Positions 54,519-63,423 of a DNA stretch of 64,000 nt are shown one piece after another (positions within the stretch are counted from its first letter, which is position 1; each line of letters starts with the position of its first letter). A program made the translations under genes and the position numbers. The DNA is from Dyadobacter sp. UC 10 (GTDB lineage Bacteria > Bacteroidota > Bacteroidia > Cytophagales > Spirosomataceae). The DNA lies in assembly GCF_008369915.1 (NCBI RefSeq), contig NZ_VSRN01000001.1, positions 5,762,501 to 5,826,500 on the forward strand, written 5' to 3'. Under the pieces are notes generated by a model, which saw nothing but the letters and a program-made list of their open reading frames with translations, ran no database searches and was not told the DNA's origin.

Positions 54519-55676
54519 TTATTTTACTAACCTGATACCCGTGTATTGCCAGCGTTCATGGGCGTGAAAAAAATTTCGGTAAGTTCTTCTGGCGTGATTT
54601 GGGGAGGTTGCCACAGAGGCGCCACGCAATACCATTTGGTTCACCATAAACTTTCCGTTGTACTCGCCCACCGCGCCGGGCGCCTTGGAAAAGCCCGGGT
54701 AAGGCAGGTACGCACTGTTTGTCCATTCCCAGCGCTGGCCCCAGTCCAGATTGACGGAAGCAATTTCCCATTCAAATTCAGTCGGCAGCCGCATTTGTTT
54801 CCACTGCGCAAAGGCGGCGGCTTCATAAAAGCTGACGTGGCCCATGATTGCGTCCGGATCCACCTTTTGCAAGCCGGCCAGCGTATAGTAATACCATTCG
54901 CCCTGGATATGGTGCCAGTACATGGGTGACTGAATGTTGTTCTCATTTAGCCACGACCATCCTTCATCCAGCCAAAGGTTGAAATCCGAATAACCACCGG
55001 CATTCATGAATTCCAGGTATTCGGCATTGGTAACCAGCGATTTGCTGATCTCGAAATCATGAAGGAATACCTTATGCCGTCCCAATTCATTGTCAAAACA
55101 GAAATCATTCCCTGTAAAACCGATATCGTAAATGCCTTCGCTGGCTTTCAGAAAGCCGGTTTCAGTATTTTTTCCCGCAAGCAGGTTGTGTCCTTCCCTG
55201 TAAACTGGAAAGAGTGGGTTGTGGCCGAGAATGTATTTGATATCGGTTACCAGCAACTCCTGGTGCTGCTGCTCGTGGTGCAGACCGAGGCGGATCAGTG
55301 ACAAAGTGTTGTCGTCGGTTTCCGTTTCAAGCAGCTCCTCCATGCAGCGATCGACATGCTGGCGGTAAGCATAAACGGCTTTGATGGTCGGTCGGGTCAC
55401 ATTTCCCCTGTCTGTGCGGAGTGTGCGGTCGCCGATGTTGTTGTAATAGCTGTTAAAAAGGTAGTTGAACTCGGGATCGTATTCCCGGTAGCCGGCTTTG
55501 AATTGTTTGAGAATGAACGTCTCGAAAAACCATGTGGAATGTGCGAGGTGCCACTTTGGAGGACTTACAAATGGAACAGGCTGTGGTACATAATCTTCTG
55601 TTTCAAGCGGGGCGCACAGTTCTTCACTGTATTTTCTCACACTTTGATAATCGTCCCTAATGCGGTGGTTGGTCAT
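54519..55676 (-). CDS. egtB: Hercynine oxygenase/sulfoxide synthase EgtB
   Basis: Non-haem iron enzyme of 385 residues that joins a thiol donor to hercynine with oxygen. An N-terminal DinB_2 domain carries the iron facial triad: H46 in HLAHSTWF and the H-x3-H-x-E motif in HHEQQHQE (about 135). A C-terminal FGE-sulfatase domain follows (PTEFEWEIAS, RGASVATSPNHARRTYRNFF). Its start overlaps the end of the upstream transporter gene by 20 bases. No egtA, egtC or egtE gene lies in the window, so the thiol donor cannot be inferred. Confidence 0.92.
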   Translation of the reverse strand: MTNHRIRDDYQSVRKYSEELCAPLETEDYVPQPVPFVSPPKWHLAHSTWFFETFILKQFKAGYREYDPEFNYLFNSYYNNIGDRTLRTDRGNVTRPTIKAVYAYRQHVDRCMEELLETETDDNTLSLIRLGLHHEQQHQELLVTDIKYILGHNPLFPVYREGHNLLAGKNTETGFLKASEGIYDIGFTGNDFCFDNELGRHKVFLHDFEISKSLVTNAEYLEFMNAGGYSDFNLWLDEGWSWLNENNIQSPMYWHHIQGEWYYYTLAGLQKVDPDAIMGHVSFYEAAAFAQWKQMRLPTEFEWEIASVNLDWGQRWEWTNSAYLPYPGFSKAPGAVGEYNGKFMVNQMVLRGASVATSPNHARRTYRNFFHAHERWQYTGIRLVK

Positions 55677-57234
55677 TAGCCAGATAATTTGTTAAGTCGG
55701 TAATCGTATTAATATGCAATGATTGTGCCTGCTCCCTTCGCATCATCAGTGCATAGGCATTATTGAAGCCGATCGGTTTGAGCCACTGCATTTGATATTG
55801 CTTTTCGAATTCCTTTTGTACAAATGCAAATGCCTTCTCCCGGTCGCCGCTTACCTCCCCAATATCCCTGCGGGAGGGTTTGAGTATCACCAGCAAAGCG
55901 GTGCCGGTATATTCGGGGTACATATCAATTTCATTATTAGCCAATGCATCAAAGCAGATTTTTGTTCCACCCAGGCCGGTGCGGCTCACAGTTTTCAGCT
56001 CCGTGTTTCCTTCAATCAACATTTTGTAGATGCTGATCAGGATATATTGCTCCGCGAAAATCTTCGATCCCAGCCTTATTTCACCCTTATTTCCATTGCG
56101 TGGCTTTTTGTAAAGTCCTTTTGAACGTAAAAAATCAGCAGCCACTTTTTCCGGCGTTTCTTTCAGGTAATCGACCCGATAATTCAGTTCCGTCATAATG
56201 GAGTCGGTGATCGTTCCCGCAAGCTGGTCGAGCGCAGGTTGGAGCTCGGGGTACTTTTCAAGTATTTCCCTGCGGACCAGTGGTGAGGCATAGTATGGAG
56301 GGAAAATATGCTGATCGTCTTCAAGCGTCACCAGATCGTATGCTTTCAACCGCCCGTCGGTACTGTATCCGCTGATTACATCCAGTTTTTTTTCAAACGC
56401 AGCTTTGTACATGACGGCATCGCTGATCACCACTGTCGGAATGTCCAGTTTATATTTCGATTTTAAGCCAAGATACCCATCCTCTCTCCCCATAAATTCT
56501 GGTGTAAATCCGCCCAGGAGCCTGACGTCAGCGAAAGGAATCAGATAAAAACCTGACAATGTGACGATCAGGAGCGGCAAGACTGCTAATACCAGCCGTG
56601 CCTTTTGCAGGTTTATTTTTTGGACTAATGAAAGCAGCAGATCAATCACAATCGCCAGCAGCGCAGCAGGAATCGCGCCCGCCAGTATCATATTGGTATT
56701 GTTCAATGCGATACCGCCAAAAATAAATTCGCCCAGCCCGCCTGCGGCAATGTATGCCGCCAGGGTAGCCACACCTACATTGATCACAGCGGCTGTCCGG
56801 ACCCCGGCCAGTATCACCGGCAATGCAAGTGGTAGTTCAACGGCTGTCAGTATCTGCCAGCGGTTCATCCCGAGTGCCCGCGCAGATTCTGTTACGGCTG
56901 AATCTACGTTGCGAATGCCTGTATAGGTGTTGCGGATAATCGGAAGCAGTGCATAAAGAAATAGGGCTGTGATCGCCGGAAGAGGACCTATCCCCAAAAC
57001 GGGGATTAAAAAGCCCAGCAAAGCGATGCTCGGAATTGTTTGTAAAATTCCCGCAATCCCAAGTACAACCCACGCGAGTTTTTCTTTCCGCGCTATCCAA
57101 ATGCCGAGCGGAAGTCCTGTCAATACGGCAACCAGTAGTGAAACGAAAGTCAGGCCAATGTGCGCGATCGTTTGGCTTAACAACTTGTCGGATTGCTGTG
57201 ACACAAACTCCAATAGACTCTGCTGTTCGGTCAT
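55657..57234 (-). CDS. egtU: EgtU-like ABC permease fused to a circularly permuted substrate-binding domain
   Basis: Membrane protein of 525 residues. Residues 1-215 form an OpuCB/ProW-type permease (EAA loop around GMNRWQILTAVELP), and a last helix at 217-237 leads to an OpuAC/QAT-type binding domain outside. The order of that domain is reversed: residues 241-375 (GGFTPEFMGREDGYLGL, SGYSTDGRLKAYDL, FPPYYASPLVR) are normally the C-terminal half, and residues 386-525 (IRLGSKIFAEQYIL, TGLGGTKICF, MYPEYTGTALL, GFNNAYAL) the N-terminal half. Fused proteins of this type (EgtU) import ergothioneine in Streptococcus and Helicobacter; location beside egtB/egtD supports the same role. The gene overlaps its neighbours by four and 20 bases. 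Confidence 0.82.
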   Translation of the reverse strand: MTEQQSLLEFVSQQSDKLLSQTIAHIGLTFVSLLVAVLTGLPLGIWIARKEKLAWVVLGIAGILQTIPSIALLGFLIPVLGIGPLPAITALFLYALLPIIRNTYTGIRNVDSAVTESARALGMNRWQILTAVELPLALPVILAGVRTAAVINVGVATLAAYIAAGGLGEFIFGGIALNNTNMILAGAIPAALLAIVIDLLLSLVQKINLQKARLVLAVLPLLIVTLSGFYLIPFADVRLLGGFTPEFMGREDGYLGLKSKYKLDIPTVVISDAVMYKAAFEKKLDVISGYSTDGRLKAYDLVTLEDDQHIFPPYYASPLVRREILEKYPELQPALDQLAGTITDSIMTELNYRVDYLKETPEKVAADFLRSKGLYKKPRNGNKGEIRLGSKIFAEQYILISIYKMLIEGNTELKTVSRTGLGGTKICFDALANNEIDMYPEYTGTALLVILKPSRRDIGEVSGDREKAFAFVQKEFEKQYQMQWLKPIGFNNAYALMMRREQAQSLHINTITDLTNYLANDQPPH

Positions 57235-58181
57235 CTGGCGGCGTGTTGTAGGTTAACTGCTTGAAAGATAGCTGACTGTCTTGCGATTCTGGCATCTTCT
57301 GCGTCCGCAACAACCAGCTCTTCCAGCCCTGATTCGATCATTACCTGCATTCCTTTCCAAAGGCTTTCATCTGCTGAAATCGCCGCCTGGCCTGCAATAC
57401 AGGTTTTCGGTAAAGTCATCCAGATGTCCCTGAATGTGATAGCGTTCAGTTCGAGCAAAAGGCGCTGGTGATCAAAGAATGTGCTGACAAATTTGTTAAC
57501 GGGGTTAAAAAGCAGGTCGCCGGCACTTCCCGATTGGATAATTTGACCTTTATCCATGATGCATATCTGGTCTCCCAGCTCAAATGCTTCCTGCACATCG
57601 TGCGTGACCAGTACAATCGTTTTGCTTTTCAGTTCTGGCAAATTTTGAAATTCCTGTCTCAGATTGGTTCTGGTAACAGGGTCCAGCGCACCGAAAGGTT
57701 CGTCCATCAGTAGTACAGGCGGATCTGCGATTAAAGCCCGGGCTATTGCTACGCGCTGTTTCTGGCCGCCGCTGAGTTCGTCGGGGAATTTACCTGCGAA
57801 TTCCCCGACAGGAAGCTTAAGTTGTTCCAGCAATCTGTCGGTATGGCGGGAAGTAGCTGATTTCTCCCATTTCAGCAATTTGGGTACGATACCAATATTT
57901 TCCCGGACAGTGAAGTGGGGAAAAAGCCCGTTGTTTTGGGAAACGTATCCTATTGTCCGCCTTAGCGTTTGCAGGTCTTGCTCAAAAACATTTCTGTCAT
58001 CGATTTCGATTTTGCCGGAGCTGGCTTCAATGAGGCGGTTGATCATTTTCAGCGTGGTCGTTTTCCCGCAGCCGCTGGTACCAAGAAGTATGAGTGTTTC
58101 TCCTTCTTTTACCTCAAACGAAATATCTCTGACCGCCTCAATTGCTCCATAATTCTTGCTGATGTGGCTGGCCCGGATCAT
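57231..58181 (-). CDS. egtV: EgtV-like ABC transporter ATPase
   Basis: ATPase of 316 residues of the OpuCA/ProV type. ATG 58181 (MIRASHISKNYGAIEAV) is chosen over an upstream start that would add a 16-residue tail. Walker A GTSGCGKTT (about 37), signature LSGGQKQRV (about 135), Walker B LLMDEPFGALD. The last 70 residues resemble a single degenerate CBS domain where OpuCA has two. It is the first gene of the ergothioneine operon and overlaps the permease gene by four bases. Confidence 0.85.
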   Translation of the reverse strand: MIRASHISKNYGAIEAVRDISFEVKEGETLILLGTSGCGKTTTLKMINRLIEASSGKIEIDDRNVFEQDLQTLRRTIGYVSQNNGLFPHFTVRENIGIVPKLLKWEKSATSRHTDRLLEQLKLPVGEFAGKFPDELSGGQKQRVAIARALIADPPVLLMDEPFGALDPVTRTNLRQEFQNLPELKSKTIVLVTHDVQEAFELGDQICIMDKGQIIQSGSAGDLLFNPVNKFVSTFFDHQRLLLELNAITFRDIWMTLPKTCIAGQAAISADESLWKGMQVMIESGLEELVVADAEDARIARQSAIFQAVNLQHAAR

Positions 58182-58201
58182 ATTTTTTAAACAGTCTCTC
58201 G

Positions 58202-58230
58202 CGAAAATATTAGAATTGCAATTAGTCAAG
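58202..58230 (-). promoter_or_regulatory. Possible promoter of the ergothioneine operon
   Basis: On the minus strand CTTG (58230-58227), a 17-base spacer and TATTTTCG (58209-58202; one mismatch to TANNTTTG), giving a leader of about 17 nt to ATG 58181. Confidence 0.35.
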
Positions 58231-58269
58231 AAGCGAAAAAATGGACGCTTTTACCAGTTAACAGGCGTT

Positions 58270-59652
58270 TTATTGCGGTTTCGACATGAACAGGTTGTTC
58301 AAAGACTCGGCATAGGTTGGGTGTGCAAATATGCCGTCGCGCAGCTTTTCGAACGTGACATCGCCCATTATCGCCAGTTCCAGAATCGTTACTACTTCGC
58401 CGCCTTGCTCGGCCAATACCGCCGCACCGAGTAGCTTTCCGGTCTTTTTTTCAACAACCGCTTTCATCATTCCACGCGTGTCGCCGGTTTCGATGGAGCG
58501 TGCGACACTATCGTTCCTGATCATATAAACATCAATCTCCAACCCTTTTTCAATCGCTTCCTGTTCAGTCATACCAATACGTCCCAGCTGCGGGTCGATG
58601 AACATACAGTATGGCTGCTGCCGGCCGCTGATTGTAAGTTTCTTTTTATCAATCACATTGGCAGATACGACTCTGTAATCGTCATAAGAGATGTGCGTGA
58701 ATGCGAGGCCGCCTTTGACATCACCCAATGCATAAATTCCCTTTGCGGAAGTTTCAAGCGAGTTATTTACAGTAATGAATCCTTTATCATCCATTGCCAC
58801 GCCGGTAGCTTCCAGGTTTAGTTTATCAGTGTTAGGTTTTCTTCCTGTTGCAATTAATACATGAGAATATTCGCAGGAATGCTCCTGATCGTGTTTTTTG
58901 ATTTTTGCGATAATTTTCTGTCTGCTTTTTGTGAATGCAGTTACCTCCGAGTTTGTGAGGATCTCGATATTTTCCTCGCCCAAAATGGCGGTGATTTCAG
59001 TCGCGACATCTTCGTCCTCATGCTTCATAATCCGCTCGGAAGGTTCGATGATCGTTACTTTTGAGCCAAACCGGCTAAACATCTGACCGAACTCCAAACC
59101 AATATAACCGCTGCCCAGGATCAGTAAATGTTCAGGTACTTCTTCCATATCCAACATGCTCGTAGAAGTCAGATAATCGATATCGTCTACGCCGGGAATA
59201 TCAGGGATTACGGGACTCAGGCCGGTATTGATAAAGATCAGATCTGCACTGATCTCTTCGCTTCCCCCGTTCTTCAGGGACACCATAATTTTCTTTTCTC
59301 CCGAAAAACGCGCTTCCCCATATATCACTTCCAGATTGTCCGTCTCCCTAAATCCTTTTTCCAGATTTGTCCGCATGCTTTTTACAATCTCATCTTTCCG
59401 CCCGCGGATCTTTTTGAAGTCGATTTGGACATGAGCCGCAGAAATCCCCAGCTTACTGCTGTTGCGTGCTACCCAGGCTGCTTTCGCGGAGGCAATCATT
59501 GCTTTGGTAGGGGAGCAGCCATCGTTTACACAGGTGCCGCCCGCGAATCGTTTCTCTATGATGGCCGTTTTTAAACCCGATTCAGCCAGTTTTTTGGATA
59601 GGGGAGTTCCTGCCTGGCCGGAGCCTATTACAATTGCGTCGTACTGCTTCAT
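58270..59652 (-). CDS. Pyridine nucleotide-disulfide oxidoreductase (mercuric-reductase-like)
   Basis: FAD flavoprotein of 460 residues. FAD motif GSGQAGTPLSKKL (11-23), redox disulfide GGTCVNDGCSPTK (C40/C45 region), NAD motif GSGYIGLEFGQ (about 176), second FAD motif YALGDVKGG (about 300), and C-terminal HPTYAE with the catalytic His-Glu pair. No N-terminal HMA domain and no C-terminal Cys pair, so true mercuric reductase activity is unlikely. Substrate unknown. It lies upstream of the ergothioneine operon with 88 bases between; a thiol-related role is possible but not shown. Confidence 0.82.
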   Translation of the reverse strand: MKQYDAIVIGSGQAGTPLSKKLAESGLKTAIIEKRFAGGTCVNDGCSPTKAMIASAKAAWVARNSSKLGISAAHVQIDFKKIRGRKDEIVKSMRTNLEKGFRETDNLEVIYGEARFSGEKKIMVSLKNGGSEEISADLIFINTGLSPVIPDIPGVDDIDYLTSTSMLDMEEVPEHLLILGSGYIGLEFGQMFSRFGSKVTIIEPSERIMKHEDEDVATEITAILGEENIEILTNSEVTAFTKSRQKIIAKIKKHDQEHSCEYSHVLIATGRKPNTDKLNLEATGVAMDDKGFITVNNSLETSAKGIYALGDVKGGLAFTHISYDDYRVVSANVIDKKKLTISGRQQPYCMFIDPQLGRIGMTEQEAIEKGLEIDVYMIRNDSVARSIETGDTRGMMKAVVEKKTGKLLGAAVLAEQGGEVVTILELAIMGDVTFEKLRDGIFAHPTYAESLNNLFMSKPQ

Positions 59653-59685
59653 AAAATAGGGTTTTCGTTTTCGCTGAAAACAATA

Positions 59686-59709
59686 AAAGCGTGCCTTGCG
59701 ACACGCTTT
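59686..59709 (-). terminator. Terminator after ribF
   Basis: Eight-bp stem AAAGCGTG/CACGCTTT with an eight-base loop and a T-rich stretch on the minus side, 24 bases past the ribF stop. Confidence 0.6.
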
Positions 59710-59732
59710 ACTTTTAATATTATGGATTTTAG

Positions 59733-60662
59733 CTATCTGGCAAAGTATGAGACCGCGCTTTCCCGATCTATCCGGATTTGTTTCACAAGCATATCCAGCC
59801 CGTCGAATTTCTGCTCCGGCCGCAGGTAATGCAGTAATTCCAGCGTCAGGTCTTCACCGTATATTTCTTTATCAAACCCAAACAAATGGGCTTCAATCGT
59901 TCGCATTGTACCGTCCACCGTCGGACGTACGCCGATGTTCAGCATGCCTTCATACCTGGTTCCCTGATGGTTTGCGTAAATGATGTAGACACCGTTCATC
60001 GGAACCAGCTTGTATGATTCGTGGAGAAAAAGGTTGGCAGTAGGGAATCCGATAGTTCGTCCCAGCTGCTTTCCTTTGACGACCGTGCCGGACAGTGTAT
60101 AGGATCGCCCCAGCAGCCCGTTTGCTTCGTCAATGTGCCCTGTGACCAATGCTTTACGGATGCGGGAGGAACTGATGGCCATATCCTCAATGTCTTCACG
60201 AGGGATTTCTTCGACCTCGAACCCGTAAGTTGAGCAGTTCTTTTGAAGAAATTCAAAACTACCTTCCCGGTTTCTCCCAAACCGATGATCGTATCCGATT
60301 ACCAGCTTTTTTGTCCCGATCTTGCCTACGAGGATTTGCTGAATAAACTCATCGGAAGACAATTCTGAGAAAGCGCGGGTAAATGGGACGATCGCTAAAT
60401 GGTGAATGCCAAGTTGCGCAAAAAGTTCGATCTTTTCGTCAATCGTAGATAGTAGCTGAAGTCCCTGACTGTCTTCCGATACCACTGTCCTGGGATGTGG
60501 CCAAAAGGTGAGTACAACCGATTCTCCACCCGATTGCCGGCTGATTTCCAGCAATCTTGAAAGTATTTTTTGATGTCCGAGGTGCACACCGTCGAAGGTG
60601 CCACTTGTGACTACGCCATATTCCAGTTTGGAAAAGGAATCGAGGCTATGATAGATTTTCAT
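59733..60662 (-). CDS. ribF: Bifunctional riboflavin kinase/FAD synthetase RibF
   Basis: Cytoplasmic enzyme of 309 residues making FMN and FAD from riboflavin. ATG 60662 (MKIYHSLDSFSKLEYG) is chosen since it gives the usual N-terminus and overlaps the truB stop by four bases. FAD synthetase domain with GTFDGVHLGHQ (about 20) and ISSSRIRKAL (about 155); riboflavin kinase domain with GRTIGFPTANL (about 195). Confidence 0.95.
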   Translation of the reverse strand: MKIYHSLDSFSKLEYGVVTSGTFDGVHLGHQKILSRLLEISRQSGGESVVLTFWPHPRTVVSEDSQGLQLLSTIDEKIELFAQLGIHHLAIVPFTRAFSELSSDEFIQQILVGKIGTKKLVIGYDHRFGRNREGSFEFLQKNCSTYGFEVEEIPREDIEDMAISSSRIRKALVTGHIDEANGLLGRSYTLSGTVVKGKQLGRTIGFPTANLFLHESYKLVPMNGVYIIYANHQGTRYEGMLNIGVRPTVDGTMRTIEAHLFGFDKEIYGEDLTLELLHYLRPEQKFDGLDMLVKQIRIDRESAVSYFAR

Positions 60663-61360
60663 TCGTCCACTTCTAACTTCAAAGCAATTCGTTTTTGATG
60701 AATGAAATCGGTCAGATCCCATGCATCTTTTAGTTCGAATGCGCCTATTCTTGTTCTGCACAATGCACTCAGGTAGGCGCCGCTTCCGGCCAGTTCACCG
60801 AAATCACGAACCATGCTACGAATATAGGTACCTTTTGAACAAATGATCCTAAAATTGACGGAAGGGAAAAGGGTGGTATCTATTTCGAACAGCGATACCT
60901 CTACATTGCGTTTTTTGATTTCTGCAACTTCTCCGCGCCTCGCTTTTTTGTAAAGCCGCTCCCCGTCTACGCGCACAGCGGAATAAATCGGAGGAACCTG
61001 TTCAATATGCCCTGTGAGCTTTGCGCGGGCATCTTCAAGTATTTCGGGCGTGATATGGTCTGTGGGGTATTCGGCATCGAACTCGGTTTCGAGATCAACG
61101 GAAGGGGTCGTTTTGCCCATGACAAAGGTGCCGGTATATTCTTTTTCCTGCGCCTGGTAGGTATCGATCTGCTTTGTTTTTTTTCCCGTACACAAAATAA
61201 GCAATCCCGTCGCAAGCGGGTCGAGCGTGCCGGCGTGACCTATTTTTTTGAATTTATAGGCTCTTTTTAATTTGTTGGCAACGTCAAAGGAAGTCCAGGT
61301 CAAAGGTTTATTTATCAGGATTACTTCCCCGTCGTCTGGTGTATTGGTGTCAATTTGCAA
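60659..61360 (-). CDS. truB: tRNA pseudouridine(55) synthase TruB
   Basis: Protein of 233 residues that isomerises U55 in the tRNA T-loop. NKPLTWTSFDVANKLK (about 18), catalytic Asp in GHAGTLDPLATGLL (about 46), and CSKGTYIRSMVRDFGE (about 180). Shorter than E. coli TruB (314) because the C-terminal PUA-like region is missing, as is common in Bacteroidota. Overlaps ribF by four bases. Confidence 0.94.
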   Translation of the reverse strand: MQIDTNTPDDGEVILINKPLTWTSFDVANKLKRAYKFKKIGHAGTLDPLATGLLILCTGKKTKQIDTYQAQEKEYTGTFVMGKTTPSVDLETEFDAEYPTDHITPEILEDARAKLTGHIEQVPPIYSAVRVDGERLYKKARRGEVAEIKKRNVEVSLFEIDTTLFPSVNFRIICSKGTYIRSMVRDFGELAGSGAYLSALCRTRIGAFELKDAWDLTDFIHQKRIALKLEVDE

Positions 61361-61395
61361 AGCAGATTTCTTTTTAAGATAGTGAGGAGCGCGGC

Positions 61396-62172
61396 TTAAA
61401 CCACGTCGAGCTTGTACCCTGAAGCGATCAGCCCAAGCAATATCAGCCCGAGAATAATCCGGTAGTACCCGAAGATCTTAAAACCGTATTTCGTCAAAAA
61501 GCTGATAAAGAATTTAATCGCAAGCATTGCCACGACAAAAGCCACCAGATTACCGATTAATAGTGTCTGAATATCTTCCGCTTTAATCGTATCGTAGGTT
61601 TTCAAAAGTTTATAACCTCCTGCCGCCGCCATGGTTGGTACTGCAAGAAAGAAAGAGAACTCAGCAGCTTGTTTCCTTGACAAGCCCTGTAACATACCGC
61701 CGATAATGGTAGATGCAGAACGTGAAACGCCCGGAATCATCGCAATGCATTGAAAAAAACCGATTTTCAAAGCAGTCCCGAAAGTAATTGGCTTCTCCCG
61801 CGTATCATTTGCTATTCTGTCAATGAATATCAGAATGATACCACCTACCAGTAGTGAAACTGCAACGACAACAACATTCTCCAACAGTGCGTCAATAAAG
61901 TCATTCAGGAGAAATCCGATCACAGCCGCCGGGAGGAATGCCACGAGCAGCTTGAAATAAAAGTCGGTAGTTTGAAAAAAACGTTTCCAGTAGAGCACCA
62001 GAACGGATAAAATTGCGCCGAACTGGATATTGACCGTAAACATTTTGGTGAATTCCAGGTGGCTGATCCCCATAAACGAGGAGGCGATGATCATGTGCCC
62101 GGTGGAAGAAACGGGCAGAAATTCAGTTATTCCTTCAACAATAGCTAAAATAATGGCCTGCCAAATACTCAT
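61396..62172 (-). CDS. uppP: Undecaprenyl-diphosphatase UppP (BacA)
   Basis: Membrane phosphatase of 258 residues that recycles undecaprenyl diphosphate to the monophosphate for wall synthesis. Conserved EGITEFLPVSSTGH (15-28) and PGVSRSASTI (about 150) motifs form the active site. Its ATG overlaps the stop of the DUF3098 gene by four bases, and truB follows 35 bases on. Confidence 0.95.
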   Translation of the reverse strand: MSIWQAIILAIVEGITEFLPVSSTGHMIIASSFMGISHLEFTKMFTVNIQFGAILSVLVLYWKRFFQTTDFYFKLLVAFLPAAVIGFLLNDFIDALLENVVVVAVSLLVGGIILIFIDRIANDTREKPITFGTALKIGFFQCIAMIPGVSRSASTIIGGMLQGLSRKQAAEFSFFLAVPTMAAAGGYKLLKTYDTIKAEDIQTLLIGNLVAFVVAMLAIKFFISFLTKYGFKIFGYYRIILGLILLGLIASGYKLDVV

Positions 62173-62387
62173 GAATCAGATGGTTTACGTAGGATCGCCC
62201 AGAACTCGAGTATAAAGCCGATGATCGTGACGATAGGGCCTAGTGTCAATCCCAAAAAACCGAAACCAAATTCCTCAGCGTCAAAACTCATGATCAGAAA
62301 GCCGGCTAGAATGACGGCGATGCCTGTGAGCATCATCACATAGTTGGAAGACGCGAAAGGCAGTTCACTTTTTTTGCTGTTCATCAT
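62169..62387 (-). CDS. DUF3098 family small membrane protein
   Basis: Protein of 72 residues with two helices (about 17-33 and 42-66), the DUF3098 layout. It sits between ftsX and uppP, an order conserved in many Bacteroidota, and overlaps uppP by four bases. Function unknown; a link with the divisome or wall lipid cycle is suggested by position only. The first two codons are both ATG. Confidence 0.85.
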   Translation of the reverse strand: MMNSKKSELPFASSNYVMMLTGIAVILAGFLIMSFDAEEFGFGFLGLTLGPIVTIIGFILEFWAILRKPSDS

Positions 62388-62412
62388 TGTATCGTTTGTC
62401 TAAAAATGAATA

Positions 62413-63291
62413 TCAATATAAATCGTCCAGGGCCATACGAAGGTACCGCGCAAGTGATTGGTAAGTGCTTGATACCCCGATTAATACGCCCAGAGAAAGT
62501 ACTATCGCCACGAGGATGACGATTTTGTCATATTCCTGTAACATGGCCAGTCCTTCCACGTTGCGGACAGCAAGCTGCTGCAAAGCGATGAGCATAATAC
62601 CAGCCAAAATGCCGCCTACTAATCCTTGTATGGCCCCGCGCATCACATAGGGGCGCTGTATAAAACCATTGGTAGCGCCCACAAGCTGCATACTGCGGAT
62701 CAGAAAACGCTGCGAATAAATGGCGAGCTTGATGGTGTTATTGACGAGCAACACAATGATAATCAGCATGACCAATGCAAAGCTGGCCAGCACAATGTAT
62801 ATTTTGGTAACATTACGGTTAATGTTATCTGCCAGATCTTCTTGGTACACTACCTCATATACGCCGGGAATTTTTTCAAGATCACGCTTGATCTGCGACA
62901 GTTTCGCTTCTTCAAAATAGTCCTCGTGAATTTTGACACGGTAACTATTCCTGAGCGGGTTTTCACCGAGGAATGTCGCAAAATCCTCCTTCGTGCCTTC
63001 AATAAATTCCTTCGCAGCTTCTTCTTTGGAGACAAAAATGATCGGTTTGACGTCGGCGGAGTTGAGCACGAAAGGTCTGATCTTAACGACATTTAAAATC
63101 GAGTCTTCGCCAGCTTTCGTCAGTTCTTTGTCGAGGAAAATGCGGACTTCAATGTTCTGACGGATGATGGAAACCAGTTTTTTAGATTGGATAACGAGAA
63201 GTCCGCAAAAACCGATCAGGAAAAGAGCAGCCGTGAGGCTCATCACGATCATCGCATTCGGGTAACTTCCAATCTTCTTTTTTTTAGGCAT
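62413..63291 (-). CDS. ftsX: Cell-division permease-like protein FtsX
   Basis: Inner-membrane protein of 292 residues with one N-terminal helix (20-38), a periplasmic domain (45-150; FLDKELTKAGEDS, EKIPGVYEVVYQED), and three C-terminal helices in the MacB/FtsX fold. With FtsE it controls wall hydrolases at the septum. No ftsE is adjacent, as is usual in Bacteroidota. First gene of the group leading into DUF3098, uppP, truB and ribF. Confidence 0.92.
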   Translation of the reverse strand: MPKKKKIGSYPNAMIVMSLTAALFLIGFCGLLVIQSKKLVSIIRQNIEVRIFLDKELTKAGEDSILNVVKIRPFVLNSADVKPIIFVSKEEAAKEFIEGTKEDFATFLGENPLRNSYRVKIHEDYFEEAKLSQIKRDLEKIPGVYEVVYQEDLADNINRNVTKIYIVLASFALVMLIIIVLLVNNTIKLAIYSQRFLIRSMQLVGATNGFIQRPYVMRGAIQGLVGGILAGIMLIALQQLAVRNVEGLAMLQEYDKIVILVAIVLSLGVLIGVSSTYQSLARYLRMALDDLY

Positions 63292-63344
63292 AGCTGCTCT
63301 GGATTTCGCTTTTTTAGATGGTATCTAACAGAAACGGACGGTGG

Positions 63345-63352
63345 CAAAAGTA
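63345..63352 (-). promoter_or_regulatory. -7 element upstream of ftsX
   Basis: TACTTTTG on the minus strand, a perfect match to TANNTTTG, 53 bases before the ftsX ATG. No TTG box at the right distance, so only the -7 part is supported. Confidence 0.35.
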
Positions 63353-63423
63353 AGGATTTATAATTCAAAAGGGGCTCATCCCGGCGTCCGCTTAACTATT
63401 TTTAACTTACTGCGGCGGGAAAA

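Noticed and set aside
58270..59652. Mercuric reductase
   Set aside because: The core fold fits, but the N-terminal metal-binding domain and the C-terminal cysteine pair needed for mercury handling are missing, and no mer genes are nearby.
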